A program made the position numbers and the translations under genes. A stretch of 34,389 nt of DNA from CAYRNC01 sp964425645. GTDB taxonomy: Bacteria > Bacillota > Clostridia > Peptostreptococcales > Anaerovoracaceae. Where the stretch lies: positions 1 through 34,389 of the forward strand of contig CAYRNC010000011.1 of assembly GCA_964425645.1 (NCBI GenBank), in the 5' to 3' direction. Below the pieces are notes generated by a model. The model was not told the DNA's origin. It ran no database searches and worked only from the letters and a program-made list of their open reading frames with translations. Shown in pieces: positions 1 through 7,900 of the stretch (the first letter of the stretch is position 1; each line of letters begins with the position of its first letter).

Positions 1-26
1 GGCTTGTCCGTTTTCGATTCGTTTTA

Positions 27-55
27 TTGACTTTGAAAAAATATAAATTTATAAT
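27..55 (+). promoter_or_regulatory. Sigma-A-type promoter for the LysM-M28 peptidase gene
   Basis: A -35 box TTGACT (27-32) and a perfect -10 box TATAAT (50-55) are separated by exactly 17 bases. Transcription would begin near 62, giving a leader of about 80 bases before the peptidase start. The match is seen directly; activity is inferred. Confidence 0.75.
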
Positions 56-83
56 AATAACAGCACTTCAATGAATTATATTA

Positions 84-117
84 AATCAGTATTGGGTGGC
101 AGCGGAAGCTGCTGATT
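84..117 (+). promoter_or_regulatory. Leader hairpin upstream of the peptidase ribosome binding site
   Basis: GCAGC (99-103) and GCTGC (108-112) form a 5-bp stem closed by the GNRA-type tetraloop GGAA. An outer AATCA (84-88) / TGATT (113-117) helix can close below it, with a 10-base bulge on the 5' side. It lies in the predicted leader, 13 bases upstream of the Shine-Dalgarno at 131. It may be an mRNA-stabilising or regulatory structure; no known riboswitch class is recognised. Confidence 0.35.
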
Positions 118-140
118 ATATTTAATATATGGAGGTGTTA

Positions 141-2492
141 ATGGTGAAAAGAAAAACGGTCTGTGTTCTTCTCGTACTGATTCTTACGGTATCGGGCACC
201 GGGTTCGCTTTTGCGGACACTGCCTATGTGGTTAAACAGGGAGACGTGCTTTGGAAAATTGCCGGGCAATATGATACCACCTGGCAGAATCTTGCCAAGC
301 ATAACAAACTGTCCAATCCTAATTTGATTTTTCCCAATCAAAAAATAATGATTCCTAAAACCGTTTCCAAACCTGTACCCGAACTCAATACACAATGGGA
401 TAAAGCACTTATCGATTTGAGGGCGCATTTTGGAAAGACCGCCGAGGGTTTTCTGGAATCAGCTGACCCTGATTTTGCTTATAAAATTGCATATGAAATA
501 TCGAAAAACCCGAAATATCATTCTTCCGATCTGGGCACGCGAACATCCGGAAGCGATGCCGAACATGCCGCAGCCGATTATCTTCTGTCGGTTATGAAAC
601 AGATAGGATTGGATGAGACAGAAAAAGCAGCTGCTAAGGTTGATAAATGGCAGTTTAACGATGCTAGCCTGACATTTGCGGGTGACAGCAAAGTGATAAA
701 ACCCCATTCCTATGCAACAGCATCGACACCAAAAGACGGAATAACAGCGGAAATTCTCTATATGGGTGAGGGTACAATGTGGGATTATGATGCCTACGAG
801 GGAGATGTTACCGGTAAAATTATTTTGATCGATATTGATATGAGGGACAATTGGTGGATTACCTATCCTATGCTGGAGGCTGAATTCCGCGGAGCTGCAG
901 CTATAATGAATTCTGCTACAAGCGGTTTCTCTCAAATCAGCAAAGATGCCTACAACGCAAACGATATCTGCGGTCCCGTAAGCATTCCTTGCGTAAGTAT
1001 CACGCAAAACGATGCAGAGTACATCAAGGCGGTGATAGAGGAAAAAGGGAGTGTTACAGGAACATTGAAGGTAGATAATGTTGTAGAGCCCGGCGGAACA
1101 ACATATAATATTGTTGGGAAGATAAAAGGAAAAAACAGTGAACAGCAGATAATTATCGGAGGCCACTACGATATGTATTTTGAAGGATTCCAGGATGACA
1201 GCATGGCCGTGGGCATAGTATTGGCTATGGCAAAGGGCATGAAGGATGCGGCTTATGTCCCTGAAAATGATATCGTATTCTGCTTGCATGGAGCCGAAGA
1301 ATGGGGCGCGAGTTACACCCAGTTTGATTGGACGACGGGAGCCTGGCGCATGATCAATGAAGTTCACCCCGAATGGGCGGGGAAGACTTTGGCTTTTTTG
1401 AATTTTGAACTTCCCGCTTATGAATTTGATACTTATACAAGCCTATATTCCGCACCGGAGCTTTACAGCCTGATCGATATTTTCGTCAATAGAGGATTTG
1501 CGCCGAAGCCTGTGGGATGCTTCCGGGACGGGGTTTTGACAGAAGGCTATCAGACCTATACATATTCCGATGATTTCTCCTATTATGCAGCAGGGGTACC
1601 GTCTACCGTAAATGGCTTCTTGCTGCAAAAAGATATGGAAAGCGTGTTCCCGTTTTATTATAACTACTATCATACCAATTTCGATACGGATAAAATATAT
1701 AATGAAGTAGTAGCTGATTTTAATTTAAAGTTTTACGGGGCATTGGCTGTTTTCATAGATCAGCTGCCTGCCTGTTATTTAGATTTTTCCTCCCAATATG
1801 ATCGCTTGCTTAGTGCATTGAATGAGGATGTTTCCATGGCGGCGGGCGCGGATGTAGAGGGATATAAAAAGGCGCTTGAGAAGCTGAGTAAGGCTGCTGA
1901 TTTGGCGAAAGAAAAGATTTTTGACGTTAACATTCGCTATGCAAATGCTCTAAAATCCGGCGCCGAACAGTCATTAATTGATACGCTGAGAACTGAAGGC
2001 AGGGTCCTCAATTCTGAAAACCTGAGGATATTCAAATTCGTGCAGGATGCATTTCTTGGTCTGATGTACGAAGAACCTGTCGTCCCCCATGAGGCACCCC
2101 AAAGAAATATTGAAGAAATAGAGGCTGTAATCGAAGCTTTAGAAAGTGGGGATGTAGTCACTGCAGTCGATGAATATGCATGGATGATTAACAGCGTTTT
2201 CGAATGGTATGAGATGTACTTCAGTCCTCAGGTTATGGATGTGCATTACGATATGTTCTATGGTGATGCCAACCGGAATAATTTGTTCTGGGGGACAAAT
2301 AAGGCTTTCGTTCCCGCAAAGGTTTCAGAAGCGACGCGCTCACTTTTTTTACGGTATGACGAAGAGAATGGAGATTTTACAAAGGAAATAGGTATTTACA
2401 AAAAAGCAATTAAGGATCAAAGAGAAGTTTTAAAAGACCTGATGGCAAAGGAAATAATTGAGATCCTTAAATTTGCCGACATGCTTAAATAA
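141..2492 (+). CDS. Secreted LysM-domain M28-family metallopeptidase
   Basis: Predicted exported zinc aminopeptidase-like enzyme of 783 aa. Residues 1-24 form a signal peptide ending AFA. Residues about 28-72 are one LysM domain (VVKQGDVLWKIA onward), which in this family binds peptidoglycan. An apical, protease-associated-like segment precedes the M28 catalytic domain. Candidate metal ligands and catalytic residues are H342 and D344 (GGHYD), D352/D353 (QDDS), E386/E387 (GAEEWG) and H511 (YYHTNFD). About 250 C-terminal residues are helical and unassigned. An ATG at 129 is in frame, but GGAGGTG at 131-137 is correctly spaced for the ATG at 141 (or the GTG at 144), so 141 is chosen. It stands alone behind its own promoter. 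Inferred role: wall-associated peptide hydrolysis for nutrition or wall turnover; substrate unknown. Confidence 0.88.
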   Translation: MVKRKTVCVLLVLILTVSGTGFAFADTAYVVKQGDVLWKIAGQYDTTWQNLAKHNKLSNPNLIFPNQKIMIPKTVSKPVPELNTQWDKALIDLRAHFGKTAEGFLESADPDFAYKIAYEISKNPKYHSSDLGTRTSGSDAEHAAADYLLSVMKQIGLDETEKAAAKVDKWQFNDASLTFAGDSKVIKPHSYATASTPKDGITAEILYMGEGTMWDYDAYEGDVTGKIILIDIDMRDNWWITYPMLEAEFRGAAAIMNSATSGFSQISKDAYNANDICGPVSIPCVSITQNDAEYIKAVIEEKGSVTGTLKVDNVVEPGGTTYNIVGKIKGKNSEQQIIIGGHYDMYFEGFQDDSMAVGIVLAMAKGMKDAAYVPENDIVFCLHGAEEWGASYTQFDWTTGAWRMINEVHPEWAGKTLAFLNFELPAYEFDTYTSLYSAPELYSLIDIFVNRGFAPKPVGCFRDGVLTEGYQTYTYSDDFSYYAAGVPSTVNGFLLQKDMESVFPFYYNYYHTNFDTDKIYNEVVADFNLKFYGALAVFIDQLPACYLDFSSQYDRLLSALNEDVSMAAGADVEGYKKALEKLSKAADLAKEKIFDVNIRYANALKSGAEQSLIDTLRTEGRVLNSENLRIFKFVQDAFLGLMYEEPVVPHEAPQRNIEEIEAVIEALESGDVVTAVDEYAWMINSVFEWYEMYFSPQVMDVHYDMFYGDANRNNLFWGTNKAFVPAKVSEATRSLFLRYDEENGDFTKEIGIYKKAIKDQREVLKDLMAKEIIEILKFADMLK

Positions 2493-2515
2493 TAAAGAGG
2501 TAAATCTTTTCTACC

Positions 2516-2543
2516 ATCGTCCGGAATCCATTATCCGGACGAT
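2516..2543. repeat. Perfect 10-bp inverted repeat after the peptidase gene, possible terminator
   Basis: ATCGTCCGGA (2516-2525) and TCCGGACGAT (2534-2543) are exact reverse complements around an 8-base loop, 24 bases past the peptidase stop. The following sequence is T-rich but has no uninterrupted U tract, so it is a weak intrinsic terminator candidate. The rest of 2493-2748 shows no gene I can support. Confidence 0.45.
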
Positions 2544-2748
2544 ATTTCTCTGTTTGCTTTTATCCGGCATATTGCCTAAAGTATACAGGAATGATAAGAT
2601 TGATCAGGTTAAAAAATATGAAATTCAGGCATCCTGCGAAATGCATATACCTAATCTTTTTTTACGATGGTCTTCAGTTTCGGCGACCCTGAATGGAATG
2701 ATTTGCGCAGGCGATGAAGCAAATTAAGATATTAAAGGAGTGTGGCAC

Positions 2749-3651
2749 ATGGGTGAGACAGATAGAATAATGGAATGTGTTCCTAATTACAGTGAAGGCA
2801 AAGACAGGGATAAGGTTGAAGAAATTGTAGACGCTTTCAGAGTAAAAAAAGGCGTAAAACTTTTGGATTATTCAATGGATGAGGATCATGGCCGCTTCGT
2901 CGTAACGGCGGCCGGTGAGCCTGAGGCTTTGGGGGAAGCCGTGATTTCCTCCGTTAAGATCGCTAAAAGACTGATAGATATGAAGCTGCATACGGGACAG
3001 CATCCAAGAATAGGTGCGGCCGATGTAATTCCCTTTGTCCCCATTAAAAATCTTACGATGGATGATGCCGTTGCCTTTTCAAAATCGATAGGAAAGGCCG
3101 TGGGGGAATTGGGTATACCCGTATTCCTTTATGAAAAATCAGCTTCGGCTCCTCACAGGGTGAATCTGGCTGCGGTGAGAAAAGGACAATTTGAAGGGCT
3201 GTTGCAAAAAATGAATAGCGGAGATCTTTGGATACCTGATTTCGGTCCGGCTAAACCCCATCCTAGTTTTGGGGCGGTTGCAATCGGGGCCAGATTGCCT
3301 TTATGTGCCTATAACGTAAATTTGTCCACTGAAAACCTGGAAATTGCCGATGCTATAGCAAAAAAGGTGCGCCATATAGGCGGCGGTCTTAGGTTTTGCA
3401 AAGCTTTGGGGATGAAGCTGACAAGCAGAAAACAGACCCAAGTATCCATGAATTTGACAGACTACAATAGAACTACCATTTACAGCGCATTTGAGATGAT
3501 TAAAATGGAGGCTGCAAGATATGGCGTAACGGTAACAGGCAGTGAGATAATAGGTCTTTTGCCTATGCAGGCTTTAATGGATTGTGCTGAATACTATCTT
3601 GGAATAGAAAATTTTTCAATGGATAAAATCATCGAGAACAGAATCATTTGA
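2749..3651 (+). CDS. ftcD: Glutamate formimidoyltransferase (FTCD N-terminal type)
   Basis: Transfers the formimino group between formimidoyl-glutamate and tetrahydrofolate, in histidine degradation or formimino-dependent fermentation. The protein is 300 aa, the expected size of a stand-alone transferase. It begins with the family signature ECVPNYSEG and has the HPRIGAADVIPF block, whose His is catalytic in this family, then HIGGGLRFCKALG. A GTG at 2740 is in frame, but AAAGGAG at 2734-2740 is placed 8 bases before ATG 2749, so that start is preferred. The cyclodeaminase/cyclohydrolase partner follows at 3895, separated by one small ORF. Together they would deliver one-carbon units to the folate pool in the cytoplasm. 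Confidence 0.92.
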   Translation: MGETDRIMECVPNYSEGKDRDKVEEIVDAFRVKKGVKLLDYSMDEDHGRFVVTAAGEPEALGEAVISSVKIAKRLIDMKLHTGQHPRIGAADVIPFVPIKNLTMDDAVAFSKSIGKAVGELGIPVFLYEKSASAPHRVNLAAVRKGQFEGLLQKMNSGDLWIPDFGPAKPHPSFGAVAIGARLPLCAYNVNLSTENLEIADAIAKKVRHIGGGLRFCKALGMKLTSRKQTQVSMNLTDYNRTTIYSAFEMIKMEAARYGVTVTGSEIIGLLPMQALMDCAEYYLGIENFSMDKIIENRII

Positions 3652-3672
3652 CAAAAGTGAAAGGAAGTCGAT

Positions 3673-3879
3673 ATGGATGAATTCGAATTGAATACTGCAA
3701 ACTGCGGTCCGGATAAAAAAGTATATAATATTGTTTCGAATTGTCTGAAAAGACCTGCCTGCTCTCGTATCGATGTTAATGTAATGAAAGTGTCTTTGAG
3801 GGATGGACAGGCAGTGTGTAGGGAAAGCAAAATATCCAGACACGCATTTCATGTAAAAGGAATAAATAAGCTCATTTGA
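3673..3879 (+). CDS. Unrecognised 68-aa ORF between ftcD and fchA
   Basis: I do not recognise this protein. It has a plausible ribosome binding site (AAAGGAAG, 3660-3667) five bases before an ATG and lies on the same strand between two functionally linked folate genes. The sequence has three cysteines (residues 11, 24 and 30), is basic overall, and has no signal peptide or membrane segment. In many clostridia an imidazolonepropionase gene sits next to these folate genes, so this could be a remnant of a lost gene, a small regulatory protein, or a chance ORF. No similarity to HutI is evident by eye. Confidence 0.4.
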   Translation: MDEFELNTANCGPDKKVYNIVSNCLKRPACSRIDVNVMKVSLRDGQAVCRESKISRHAFHVKGINKLI

Positions 3880-3894
3880 AAACAGGAGGGGAAT

Positions 3895-4512
3895 ATGCTT
3901 TCAGATTTAAAAGTCGGCGATTTCATGATATCTCTTGCAGGAGATTCACCATCACCCGGTGGAGGAAGTGTTGCAGCGATGAGCGGTGCAGCCGCAGCCG
4001 GTTTAATAGCAATGGTGGCATCGCTTACGCTTGAAAAAAAAGGTTATGAAAGTGTTGCTTCTAAAATGATACAAATAAAAAGCCAAATGAAGGAAGCTAT
4101 CGTATGGTTTCAAAATTATATGGATCTGGATGCAGCTTCTTACGCAAAGGTTATCGAATGCTACAAATTGCCGAAATCCGACGAAAATGAGAAGAAATAT
4201 CGCAATCATGCTATCCAAGAAGCTTTGGTTAATGCCGCTCTCGTTCCCCTGTCGATTGCAGAGAAAGCCGCAACGCTGTTTCCCTTTGCAGTAAAAGTTA
4301 TAAAGGAGGGTAATAAAAATGCTGTAACAGACGGAGCCGTAGCCGCGATTATGGCCAGAGCCGCCATTCTGGGTGCACTGTTTAATGTCAGGATAAACGC
4401 CAAAAGTATAAAGGATGATAAGGTTCGTGTGGAGTTATTATCCAAGACCGATTTTCTTGAGAAGAAGGCGATGGAAGAAGAAAAGAGGGTATTGTCGATT
4501 CTGATTCTTTAA
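3895..4512 (+). CDS. fchA: Formimido-THF cyclodeaminase / methenyl-THF cyclohydrolase (FTCD_C/FchA family)
   Basis: Cytosolic folate enzyme of 205 aa. It carries the family's N-terminal glycine-rich signature SPSPGGGSVAAMSGA (residues about 19-33) and an otherwise alpha-helical body, and it matches the family's usual length of about 205-210 aa. Known family members either deaminate 5-formimino-THF to 5,10-methenyl-THF or hydrolyse methenyl-THF. Sequence alone does not separate these, but proximity to the formimidoyltransferase favours the cyclodeaminase activity. GGAGGGG at 3887 sets the ATG at 3895. It converges with the ZIP transporter, leaving only 8 bases between the stop codons and no visible terminator. 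Confidence 0.88.
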   Translation: MLSDLKVGDFMISLAGDSPSPGGGSVAAMSGAAAAGLIAMVASLTLEKKGYESVASKMIQIKSQMKEAIVWFQNYMDLDAASYAKVIECYKLPKSDENEKKYRNHAIQEALVNAALVPLSIAEKAATLFPFAVKVIKEGNKNAVTDGAVAAIMARAAILGALFNVRINAKSIKDDKVRVELLSKTDFLEKKAMEEEKRVLSILIL

Positions 4513-4520
4513 ACATCTGT

Positions 4521-5312
4521 TTATCCCAGACCTACATCAAGCAGCATCATAAGAAGAAAGCCTGCCATTACGCTGATTGTCCCTATATGAGAGTGTTCGC
4601 CAAGATGGGCTTCAGGGATTAATTCCTCTACCACAACGTAGATCATTGCCCCCGCTGCAAAGGATAGTATCCAAGGCATGAGACCGACTATGCCGCCTGC
4701 GGCTATAGCTGCGAGAACACCGAATATAGGCTCTACTATTCCCGATAAGGAGCCGTATACAAAAGCTTTAAAGTTGCTAAGGCCTTCTCTTTTTAACGGC
4801 AAAGATATAGCCGCACCCTCCGGAATATTTTGAATACCGATTCCTATGGCAAGTGCAACCGCTGCGGATAATGTTCCCGATATGTTGCTTTGGGCCGCTA
4901 TAGAAAAGGCAAGTCCTACAGCCATTCCCTCCGGAATATTATGTAAGGTGACCGCTGTAATCAGCATAGTAGTCCTTTTAAGGTTGCTTGGAAGCCCTTC
5001 GGTTTTTGTGAAACTCGGGTGGAGGTGAGGCATTAAGCTGTCAAGGATCAGCAAAAATAGGCCCCCTATGGCAAAGCCTGCACCTGCCGAAAGCAGCCCG
5101 GATTGATTTTGGGACTTAGCCATTTCTATTGCCGGTATCAGCAATGACCATACGGATGCCGCAACCATTATGCCTGCGGCGAAACCTAAAAAGGCCCGTT
5201 GAAGATCAAGTTTGATTTCGCCCTTGAAAAAAAATACGGTAGCGGCTCCCAAAACAGTGGTGAAAAAAGTAAAACCTGTCCCCGCAAGGGTGTATGCGAC
5301 AATTTTTAACAT
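4521..5312 (-). CDS. ZIP-family metal transporter
   Basis: Integral membrane protein of 263 aa with about eight hydrophobic segments. Two helices carry the ZIP metal-site signatures: HNIPEGMAVG (residues about 123-132), then a second NIPEGAA block. A third acidic segment, VVEELIPEAH, follows. These His/Asn/Glu residues form the transport site for zinc, iron or manganese in characterised ZIPs. It starts one base after the stop of deoD on the same strand and has no strong Shine-Dalgarno of its own, so it is probably translationally coupled to deoD. The metal carried cannot be told from sequence; a GufA-like or ZupT-like role is likely. Confidence 0.88.
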   Translation of the reverse strand: MLKIVAYTLAGTGFTFFTTVLGAATVFFFKGEIKLDLQRAFLGFAAGIMVAASVWSLLIPAIEMAKSQNQSGLLSAGAGFAIGGLFLLILDSLMPHLHPSFTKTEGLPSNLKRTTMLITAVTLHNIPEGMAVGLAFSIAAQSNISGTLSAAVALAIGIGIQNIPEGAAISLPLKREGLSNFKAFVYGSLSGIVEPIFGVLAAIAAGGIVGLMPWILSFAAGAMIYVVVEELIPEAHLGEHSHIGTISVMAGFLLMMLLDVGLG

Positions 5313-5313
5313 C

Positions 5314-6024
5314 TTATTTTACCGCCGCCTCTAGGGCAATCATTATCATATCGGTGAAGGATTTTTCTCTTTGTTCTGCAGTCAGTCTGCCGCCGTTTAC
5401 AAAATGATCGCTAATCGTAACCATAGTCAACGCCTTAGCACCTAATCTAGCGGCGTTCATGTACAGCGCGGCGGCCTCCATCTCTACAGCCATTACACCC
5501 ATTTTGGCCCAGCTTTTCCACCAATCCTGACTGTCTTCATAAAAAACATCGCAGGTGACGATATTACCTACCCGTACAGGAATATCAAGGTCGTCTGCGC
5601 TCCCCTTTACCTTCATTAAAAGTTCAAAATCGCAGCCAGCCGAAAAATATCCCGCCAGATTGTAAGTGTGCTGCCAATTTGAATCCGTGGAAGCGCAAAG
5701 CCCAATGACTATATCCATCAATTTAATGTCCTCATGAAAAGAACCTGCAGAACCTATCCGAATCAGATTTTTTACTCCGTATTCATTGATCAGCTCATAG
5801 CTGTAAATCCCCATAGAAGGCATTCCCATGCCGCTTCCCTGAACAGAAACAGGTACACCTTTATAGGTTCCTGTGTAACCGAGCATACCCCGAATCTCAT
5901 TGTAACACCTGGGGGTTTTTAAATATTCTTCAGCAATAAATTTTGCCCTCTGCGGATCACCGGGCAACAGTACAGATTCTGCAATTTGACCTTTTGTCGC
6001 AGCATTTATATGGGCTGTGCTCAT
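5314..6024 (-). CDS. deoD: Purine-nucleoside phosphorylase, DeoD type
   Basis: Cleaves purine (deoxy)ribonucleosides with phosphate to a free base and (deoxy)ribose-1-phosphate, for salvage in the cytoplasm. It is 236 aa, the standard size of the hexameric bacterial enzyme. Visible family blocks are STAHINA at the N-terminus, the phosphate loop VLLPGDPQRAKF, RIGSAGSFHEDIKL, VEMEAAALY, and the catalytic region TISDHFVNGG with the Asp that protonates the base. AAAGGAGAGG lies 5 bases upstream of the ATG. The ZIP transporter gene follows after one base, indicating a two-gene operon divergent from the acyl-CoA ligase. Confidence 0.95.
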   Translation of the reverse strand: MSTAHINAATKGQIAESVLLPGDPQRAKFIAEEYLKTPRCYNEIRGMLGYTGTYKGVPVSVQGSGMGMPSMGIYSYELINEYGVKNLIRIGSAGSFHEDIKLMDIVIGLCASTDSNWQHTYNLAGYFSAGCDFELLMKVKGSADDLDIPVRVGNIVTCDVFYEDSQDWWKSWAKMGVMAVEMEAAALYMNAARLGAKALTMVTISDHFVNGGRLTAEQREKSFTDMIMIALEAAVK

Positions 6025-6058
6025 ACGTACCTCTCCTTTATATTTATGGTTTAATCTT

Positions 6059-6064
6059 ATTATA
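6059..6064 (-). promoter_or_regulatory. Candidate -10 box for the deoD-ZIP operon
   Basis: Read on the minus strand this is a perfect TATAAT, about 35 bases upstream of the deoD start, in the 136-bp divergent intergenic region. The sequence at the proper -35 distance (TATTCC) is a poor match, so an activator or an imperfect promoter is possible. Confidence 0.35.
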
Positions 6065-6160
6065 ACATAGATTTTTTAAGCGGAATATTATTAATCTTTA
6101 CTTAACTGAATGTTTAGGATAGACTTAAGGCAGTGATTTACGGAAAGCGGGACAAACCAT

Positions 6161-7900
6161 ATGGAACATAAAGCAAAGTTTCACTCGGCCAGAAATATAA
6201 CATCCTTGAAGGATATGCTATCGCAAAGCGTCGTGCTATTTAAAGACAGAACCGCTTTTTTAGTTAAAACGGAAAGAGGCGGACAATATCATCATATCAA
6301 ATATACCCAGGTAAAAAGTGATGTAGAAGCTTTAGGCACCAAACTGCTTAATATGGGGTTGGAAGGAAAAAGAATAGCGATAATAGGCGAGAACTGCTAT
6401 CAGTGGATCATAGCCTATCTTGCAGTAGTAAACGGAGTAGGTACAGCCGTTCCCTTAGATAAGGAGCTGACAAAAGATGAAATTCACAAGTTGCTCAGTG
6501 TCGCCGAATGCGAAGCTGTTTTTTATACGGATTCCTATGAAGACGTTATTCGGGAATATCCGATAAGATATAAGGTTAAAATGAAGATTTATGAAGGCTC
6601 CGATACTGTTAAGGATGATGTAGATGTCATAAGGTGGGGGGCCCTCATAGCAGAAGGCAAAAGAATGGTAACAGCCGGTAATCGCGACTTTGTGGACTGT
6701 GTTATTGATCCGGAGGAAATGCGAATGTTGTTGTTTTCGTCCGGCACCACGGGTATACCTAAGGGAATTATGTTGTGTCACCGCAATGTAGTGAGCAACA
6801 TGATGGATACACGGAAGATTGTCGATGTCAAGCCCGAGGACAGAACGCTGTCTATTTTACCGATACATCACACGTTTGAATGTACTTTAGGGTTATTAAC
6901 TGTATTGTACAGCGGGGCCTCGGTGGCCTTTTTTGAGGGATTGAAATATGTGGCAAAAAATCTGGAAGAAGCCCGAGCCACTATATTACTTGGCGTTCCG
7001 TTGATATTTGAATCCATTTATAACAAGATATGGAGGCAGGCAGATAAAAACGGGAAGTCGAGGGCTTTAAAAAAAGCCGTGAAATTCAATCGGGTGTTAA
7101 AAGCTTTTGGAATATCTGCAGAAAGAATGTTGTTTCGGCCAATACATGAGAGCTTCGGGGGCAGGTTGAGAATGATGGTTACAGGGGCGGCTTCCATTGA
7201 TCCCAACGTAATCCGGGGCTTTGAAGATTTCGGCATACGAATGCTGCAGGGATATGGCTTAACCGAGTGTTCGCCTCTTGTTGCAGGGACGCCAGATTTC
7301 TCTGCTGATACTTATAAAAAGGCCGGATCTGTCGGATGTGTAATCCAAAGCGGGAAATTGAAAATTATAGAGCAGGATGAAGACGGAATAGGAGAGATCG
7401 TTTTTAAGGGGCCCAATGTCATGCTGGGCTATTATAAAATGCCCGCAGAAACGGATAAAGTTCTAAAAGATGAGTGGTTTTATACAGGGGACCTTGGCTT
7501 TCTGGACGAAAAGGGTTGGCTGTATATCACCGGCAGAAAAAAGAATGTGATCGTTACTAAAACAGGAAAAAACATCTATCCGGAAGAACTGGAAGTTTAT
7601 TTGAGCAGAAGCAAATACATCCGAGAATCAATGGTTTACGGTGTTAGAAGGGATGAAGATGATGGAACCGTTGTCGGGGTCCAGATTCGTCCCGATTATG
7701 ATGTAATATTGGATGAGTACGGAAAAAATCTCGATGATGACAGCATATTCAAACTGATTAAGAAAACCATAACGGAGATCAATGAGGAGTTGCCCGTATA
7801 TAAAAGAATCCGGGACCTATCCATACGCAAGGATGAATTTATAAAGACAACCACGAAAAAGATTAAGCGTTTCAAAAATATGGAGAAGGCTACTCCATAA
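6161..7900 (+). CDS. Long-chain fatty acid-CoA ligase / AMP-binding enzyme
   Basis: ANL-superfamily adenylating enzyme of 579 aa that activates a carboxylic acid as acyl-AMP and then makes the CoA thioester. The P-loop SSGTTGIPKG lies near residues 194-203, followed by A5 YGLTECSP, A7 YTGDLGFLDEKGWLYITGR and A8 KTGKNIYPEELE, and then a C-terminal domain with the late catalytic lysine region. It resembles FadD15-like long-chain ligases in length and in the order of motifs. The Shine-Dalgarno is weak. It is a single gene, divergent from deoD, and its last 11 bases overlap the 3' end of the convergent LD-carboxypeptidase gene. The exact substrate cannot be inferred. Confidence 0.88.
   Translation: MEHKAKFHSARNITSLKDMLSQSVVLFKDRTAFLVKTERGGQYHHIKYTQVKSDVEALGTKLLNMGLEGKRIAIIGENCYQWIIAYLAVVNGVGTAVPLDKELTKDEIHKLLSVAECEAVFYTDSYEDVIREYPIRYKVKMKIYEGSDTVKDDVDVIRWGALIAEGKRMVTAGNRDFVDCVIDPEEMRMLLFSSGTTGIPKGIMLCHRNVVSNMMDTRKIVDVKPEDRTLSILPIHHTFECTLGLLTVLYSGASVAFFEGLKYVAKNLEEARATILLGVPLIFESIYNKIWRQADKNGKSRALKKAVKFNRVLKAFGISAERMLFRPIHESFGGRLRMMVTGAASIDPNVIRGFEDFGIRMLQGYGLTECSPLVAGTPDFSADTYKKAGSVGCVIQSGKLKIIEQDEDGIGEIVFKGPNVMLGYYKMPAETDKVLKDEWFYTGDLGFLDEKGWLYITGRKKNVIVTKTGKNIYPEELEVYLSRSKYIRESMVYGVRRDEDDGTVVGVQIRPDYDVILDEYGKNLDDDSIFKLIKKTITEINEELPVYKRIRDLSIRKDEFIKTTTKKIKRFKNMEKATP

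Noticed and set aside
459..1367. 302-aa open frame on the minus strand inside the peptidase gene
   Set aside because: Antisense shadow of a strongly supported LysM-M28 gene; no ribosome binding site and no recognisable domain.
2458..2727. 89-aa plus-strand ORF overlapping the end of the peptidase gene
   Set aside because: It starts inside the peptidase gene, has no ribosome binding site, runs through the 2516-2543 inverted repeat and resembles no protein I know.
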